Positions 60,116 to 64,000 of a stretch of 64,000 nucleotides of DNA are shown here, piece after piece. The notes beneath the pieces are model-generated. The model saw only the letters and a program-made list of their open reading frames with translations. It was not told the origin of the DNA and searched no databases. Source of the DNA: Microcebus murinus (taxonomy: Eukaryota > Chordata > Mammalia > Primates > Cheirogaleidae); NCBI RefSeq assembly GCF_040939455.1, contig NC_134117.1, forward strand, positions 65,928,501-65,992,500, read 5' to 3'. How positions within the stretch are numbered: position 1 is the stretch's first letter; every line of letters begins with the position of its first letter. The translations under genes were made by a program, and so were the position numbers.

Positions 60116-61081
60116 GGGAGTCATGGAAGGAGAAGTATTCTCGGTGTGGGGGAAAGACAGAATAATTTTATCGTTCCATTCCTGGGTTCTCTTGCTTGGG
60201 AAGTTAGGAGTTCTTGCCGGGACGAGCTTTGCAGATTCAGTGGGGTCTGATTCCTGAGTGGGGCACTGGGCTTTGTTCCTGCAATGCCAGCCTTTCATCT
60301 AATAGATTCAGTAAGTAGCTCCCGCCTAGGATTGGTGTGGCCCATGGTTGAGGTTTGGAGAAGAGAACACTTGTTTTACAACAAACCCAGAAAGGAAATA
60401 TCATCATGGAGGATGTAGATCAGGGGAACCTCTCCTAAATTTTTTTTTTTCAAATAAATGACCATAAAGATTTAACTTTCTTGCACTTAAAAGCAAAAAC
60501 CTACAGTGGGAAGTCACAAGATAAAAATGCTCTTTAGGTATAGTGAGAGTGGCTCTCTGGTGTCTCTTGGACTCTCACATCTGGTGGCAAATTGTGTTGT
60601 CTGCACATACTAACAGACACGCCACAGTAAGCTGAGAGGTCCCTGAGTGCCTGTGGTGGGGAGGGTTGTACACCAATGCAGGGAAACTCTAGAAAGAGGC
60701 ACCGAGCCTGCTGTCTGTGCTGTTGAAGGAAGGGTTTAGGAGGAGGGACCCACACAAATAACCTGCCAACCTTGTTACATGGGCATTTCAGGAGGCCAAC
60801 ACCGGAGCTGTGCTTCTGAATGTTTCATGCCCCGTTTTCTTTAGACTTAATTTAGGGCCTTTGATTTCATGAGACTTACATTTTCTACCAGGAATCCAGC
60901 TCAATCAATACTTTCAAATGTATTATACTCAAGAAATACGGATTTTTAGTTCAAAAATTAATCAACAGTCAATCACAGGATAAGATGGGAAATGAAATAT
61001 GCACTTGCAAGTTAGAATGCAGTGATTCATAACATATCATAGCAAACTCTATAGTGGATTGCTAAGGCTATGCTTTGAGGA
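60116..61081. other. Spacer, nothing assigned
   Basis: About 970 bases. Minus frames at 60086-60298 and 60534-60755 have no recognised domain. Confidence 0.3.
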
Positions 61082-61985
61082 AACATTTTTTTATCAGATA
61101 AATTTAAGGAGTACAAGTACAGTTTTGTTACATGTGTATATTGCACAGTGGTGAAGTCTGGGGTTTTAGTGTAACCATCACCCAAATGGTATCATAGCCA
61201 TTAATTAATTTCTCATCCTTCACTCCTGTCCTGCCCTCCCACTCTTCCAAGCCTTCAATGACTATTACTACACACTCTATGTTCATGTATATACATCATT
61301 TAGTTCCCACTTATAAGTGAGAACATGTATTATTTGACTTTCTATTTCTGATTTGTTTGACTTAAGATAATAGCCTCCAGTTCCATGCATATTGCTGCAA
61401 AAGACATGATTTCATTCTTTTTTTATGCATGAATAGTATTCCATTGTGTGTATCTCTCTCTCTATATATATCATATTTTCTTTATTCAATCATCCACCAT
61501 TGGACATTTAAGTTGATTCTGTAACTTTGCAATTGTGAATAGTACTGCAATAAACATATGAGTATAGGTATCCCTCTGATATAATGATTTCTTTTCCTTT
61601 GGGTAGATTGATGGATCATATGGTAGTTCTATTTTTAATTCTTTGAGAAATTTCCATAATGTTTTCCATAGATGTTTTACATTCTCACCAACAGTGTATA
61701 AGCATTCTCTTTTCTCAGCATCCTCACCAACATTTGTTACTTTTTGACTTTTTAATAATAGCCATCTGACTGGTGTAAGATGATATCTCATTGTGGTTTT
61801 TATTTTCATTTCCCTAATGATTAGTTATATTGAACATTTTTTTTTCATATACTTCTTGGCCACTTGTATGTCTTCTTTTGAAAAATGTCTATTCATGTCC
61901 TTTATCCACTTTTCAGTGGGGTTATTTCTTGTTGTTGTTGAGTTGTTTGAATTCTTTGTAAATTCTGGATCTATTATAGTTTGAA
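61082..61985 (-). mobile_element. L1 3'UTR and ORF2 C-terminus
   Basis: Reverse L1 with 3' end at 61082 ('AATTTAAGGAGTACAAGTAC', 'CCACTTATAAGTGAGAACAT') and ORF2 C-terminal text on the minus strand at 61486-61809 (KIKTTMRYHLTPVR, ELPYDPSIYPKE). The cysteine motif is lost. 5'-truncated at about 61985. Confidence 0.88.
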
Positions 61986-62454
61986 ACACTTGCATTTAAA
62001 AAAAGTGAAGCTAAAAATAAACTTATTATACATCTTAAAAATTCAAAGGACAACAAGATAAATCAAGATAAAATGGGAGGAGGCATTAAAATGTTAGTAG
62101 AAATGAATGAAATAGGAAAAAAAATAGGAGTTACTTGAAGCACAGTTTGCAAATGAGGAACAAAGTTTGTGTTGTGCTAGGGATTTTTGGCCTCTGCGTT
62201 CCTGGAGTACTCTGCCAGGGCCCTGCCCAAACTTTCAAGTACAGGTCCTAAGGGGCACAAAGATAGATCCACTCTAATCATACACACATTCCATTTTTGA
62301 ACAGGACTTCTGTCAATATATAAGCCTGCTGTCCTACTGATAGGAACCAGTGACCTTGCTGCATTACTTTATTAATCCTTATAATATCCTTATCAGGGAG
62401 ATATATTTTCTACTATTTTTAATACTAGGGAATGAGGCTTATTTTAGATGTTTT
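61986..62454. other. Spacer, nothing assigned
   Basis: About 470 bases, no recognised gene or repeat. Confidence 0.3.
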
Positions 62455-62575
62455 ATTTATCTAACAATTATTTATTGATTGTTTACTTCGTACTGGGCAG
62501 TCTTCTGAGTGCTGAAAACACAGTAATGAATAAAACAGGTTACATTTCCTGCCTTCATAGATTTTCATTCTAGTA
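62455..62575 (+). mobile_element. Ancient interspersed repeat, 5' piece
   Basis: Short piece with 'TTTATTGATTGTTTACTTCG', 'GTGCTGAAAACACAGTAATG' and 'TTCCTGCCTTCATAGATTTT', the start of the same old repeat as copies 1-4. Confidence 0.45.
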
Positions 62576-62739
62576 GCAGCTTCCCAAAGTTACCTGTAGT
62601 GGAATTTTGAGGCTGGTCCATGCATTTAGTATGCCTCCTGTAAAACTGGAGACAATAAAAGAAGGAGTCAATTTTTGGCACAACCATACACTGACCACAT
62701 GGCCTCGTGACCACATCTGTGCATGTCCATTGGGGGCCC

Positions 62740-62830
62740 GCTTCCTTAGCGTGGCAGTCCATTACAGAGGGTAGCACAGTGCCTGAAACACAGGAGAGCT
62801 TAGTAAATGACAGCTAGTGCCATTAATATT
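62740..62830 (+). mobile_element. MIR SINE 3' fragment
   Basis: Forward MIR end ('GGTAGCACAGTGCCTGAAAC', 'AGCTTAGTAAATGACAGCTA'). Confidence 0.55.
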
Positions 62831-62929
62831 CATTTTATTATCATCTGGCCCTGACTGCTTTCACCTCTCCGTGTGTATTTCCTGAGCTGAAGATCCAGCA
62901 CCTCTGCGTAGTTAAGAATTTAACGTGAC

Positions 62930-63545
62930 CCACAAAGAACTGTGGCCTTTGTCTTTGGTTTCTTTGAATTTTTCTGTAAGCCCTTGGAATGTCATGACCT
63001 ATATGACTGATAGGGATGTCTTTGTTTACCTGGGGCCTTGGGTTGTGCCAGAGAGGGTGGAGACTGGCCGCATTAGAAAGACCAACAATGTGATATGTGA
63101 GTGCTTTGAGTCACGTGGTGTCAGTCAACCTCTGGAGGGACTGGAGGGTGAGATCCGCCCAGTAGGCAATCCCATCTGCATGATGGAGCCTCAGTAAAAA
63201 CCCTGAACACTGGGGCTCAGGCGAGCTCCTCTGGTTGATAATACTGCACACATATTGTCACATATAATTGCTGGGGCAGTAACAGTCTCCTGGCTCCATA
63301 GGAGAGACCAACTGCAAGCTCTGTGTTTGGCATTTCTCCTGGACTCTGTCCTATGAGCTTCATCCCTTGGATGACTTAATCTTTATCCTTTCCCTGTGAT
63401 AAAGCCCGACCACAAGTCTAACAACATTGAGTGAGTTCTCTAGATCCTTCTGGCAAATTATTAAACCTAAGAGTGGTTTTGGGAACTCCTACACTTGTAA
63501 TTGGTGTCAGAAGTGAGGATTGCTGTGTGGACTGGTCCCTCACAC
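62930..63545 (+). mobile_element. LTR-like block (endogenous retroviral solo LTR, ERVL-like)
   Basis: A run of phrases typical of an old mammalian LTR: 'ACTGATAGGGATGTCTTTGT', 'GGAGGGACTGGAGGGTGAGA', 'GTAAAAACCCTGAACACTGG', 'CCTGTGATAAAGCCCGACCA', 'CCTTCTGGCAAATTATTAAA'. No internal retroviral genes are beside it, so it is a solo LTR if correct. The plus frame 62925-63197 is within it and is not a gene. Exact ends and family are uncertain. Confidence 0.6.
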
Positions 63546-64000
63546 TGCAGTTTTGTCTAGCTCCAAATCCCCAAAACAAACCTCCCCAGGTTTCACTTGG
63601 GAAGATGTAAGATTGAGAAGCACTGTCCAGAATTCCTATAAGACACATACAAAACTTGCAAACAAGAGGGAAAAAAGTGAAATAAGTCAAAAATAATAAT
63701 GAAACACCCACCTTCATTCCCAAATCAAAGGCTGATGGGCTGTAAAGCTCCAGCAGCAGCCAAGGTGGGCTGTGCCTCTTGAAGAGAAATACCAGGTCAC
63801 AGGCAAGCTCTGACACCATCGCCCACAGGCTCGGGGCTCTGCTTCTGGAAAGGGCAAAGGCGTCTTTGGGGTCCACGGCTCTCACCTCCTACCATGTCCT
63901 TTACAACCTCAGAACATTTTTCCTCACTTATTTGACTATTTGTTTACATTCTTCATCCTTGTAAGGGGATTTGAAGTAACTTAATATATACCTACATGCT
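63546..64000. other. Right-edge spacer
   Basis: No recognised gene or repeat. The minus frame 63418-63885 (155 codons, the longest in the window) begins in this spacer and runs into the LTR-like block. Its product has a hydrophobic stretch (VGVSLLFLTYFTFFPLVC) but no domain I know. Confidence 0.3.

Overview
This window looks like ordinary, repeat-dense nuclear DNA from a strepsirrhine primate, most likely a Malagasy lemur. Three dimeric Alu copies (5762-6087, 25302-25640, 39092-39410) carry the 'ATTGGCCAACT...ATATATAG' linker between left and right monomers that I associate with strepsirrhine Alus. Their right-monomer wording ('GAGGTTGCTGTGAGCTAGGC') fits as well. Several TTAA-flanked piggyBac-type elements are also present, in keeping with the piggyBac activity reported from mouse lemur. 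I see none of the tRNA-derived monomeric SINEs typical of galagos, which favours a lemur, but the species is inferred and not proven.

I find no host protein-coding gene, rRNA, tRNA, CRISPR array or operon that I can defend. Almost every long open frame lies in a LINE-1 ORF2 remnant, a DNA-transposon transposase remnant, an antisense shadow of one of these, or a simple repeat. The DNA is best read as an intergenic or intronic region.

Layout. 1-14600: a pile-up of minus-strand LINE-1 copies of different ages, broken by a Tigger-type element (1231-2514, itself hit by an L1 3' end with a perfect 15-bp target duplication), a plus-strand L1 fragment (3198-4097), an Alu and a nested younger L1 (8728-10082). 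15300-20800: L2 end, an ORF1-like coiled-coil remnant, a piggyBac-type MITE (15782-16068), an Alu monomer, MIRs and a nearly full-length Hsmar1-like mariner (18590-19870) with a dead transposase. 20800-33000: sparser DNA with MIR, Alu, a hAT MITE, L1 3'UTR pieces and long copies of an ancient interspersed repeat. 33000-35400: 5' half of an old L1. 35400-40500: MIR, a CpG-retaining piggyBac-type MITE (38202-38595), Alu and ancient repeat. 40500-44870: a long L1M with an inserted Tigger-type MITE. 44870-64000: microsatellites, MIRs, a third piggyBac-type MITE (49793-50040) beside a second Tigger copy (50054-51228), an L1 3' end on the plus strand, MER5A, L2, more L1M ends, and an LTR-like block near the right edge.

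The most interesting signal is structural. All three TTAA-type MITEs have, at their right end, exactly 16 nt between the TTAA (or decayed TGAA) and a 16-18 bp palindrome, although the sequences differ. This matches the 13-bp TIR + 3-bp spacer + palindromic internal repeat of canonical piggyBac ends as I recall it. It suggests three piggyBac-type families in one 64 kb primate window. I see no evidence of a wholly new biological system. All family names come from pattern recognition, without any database search.
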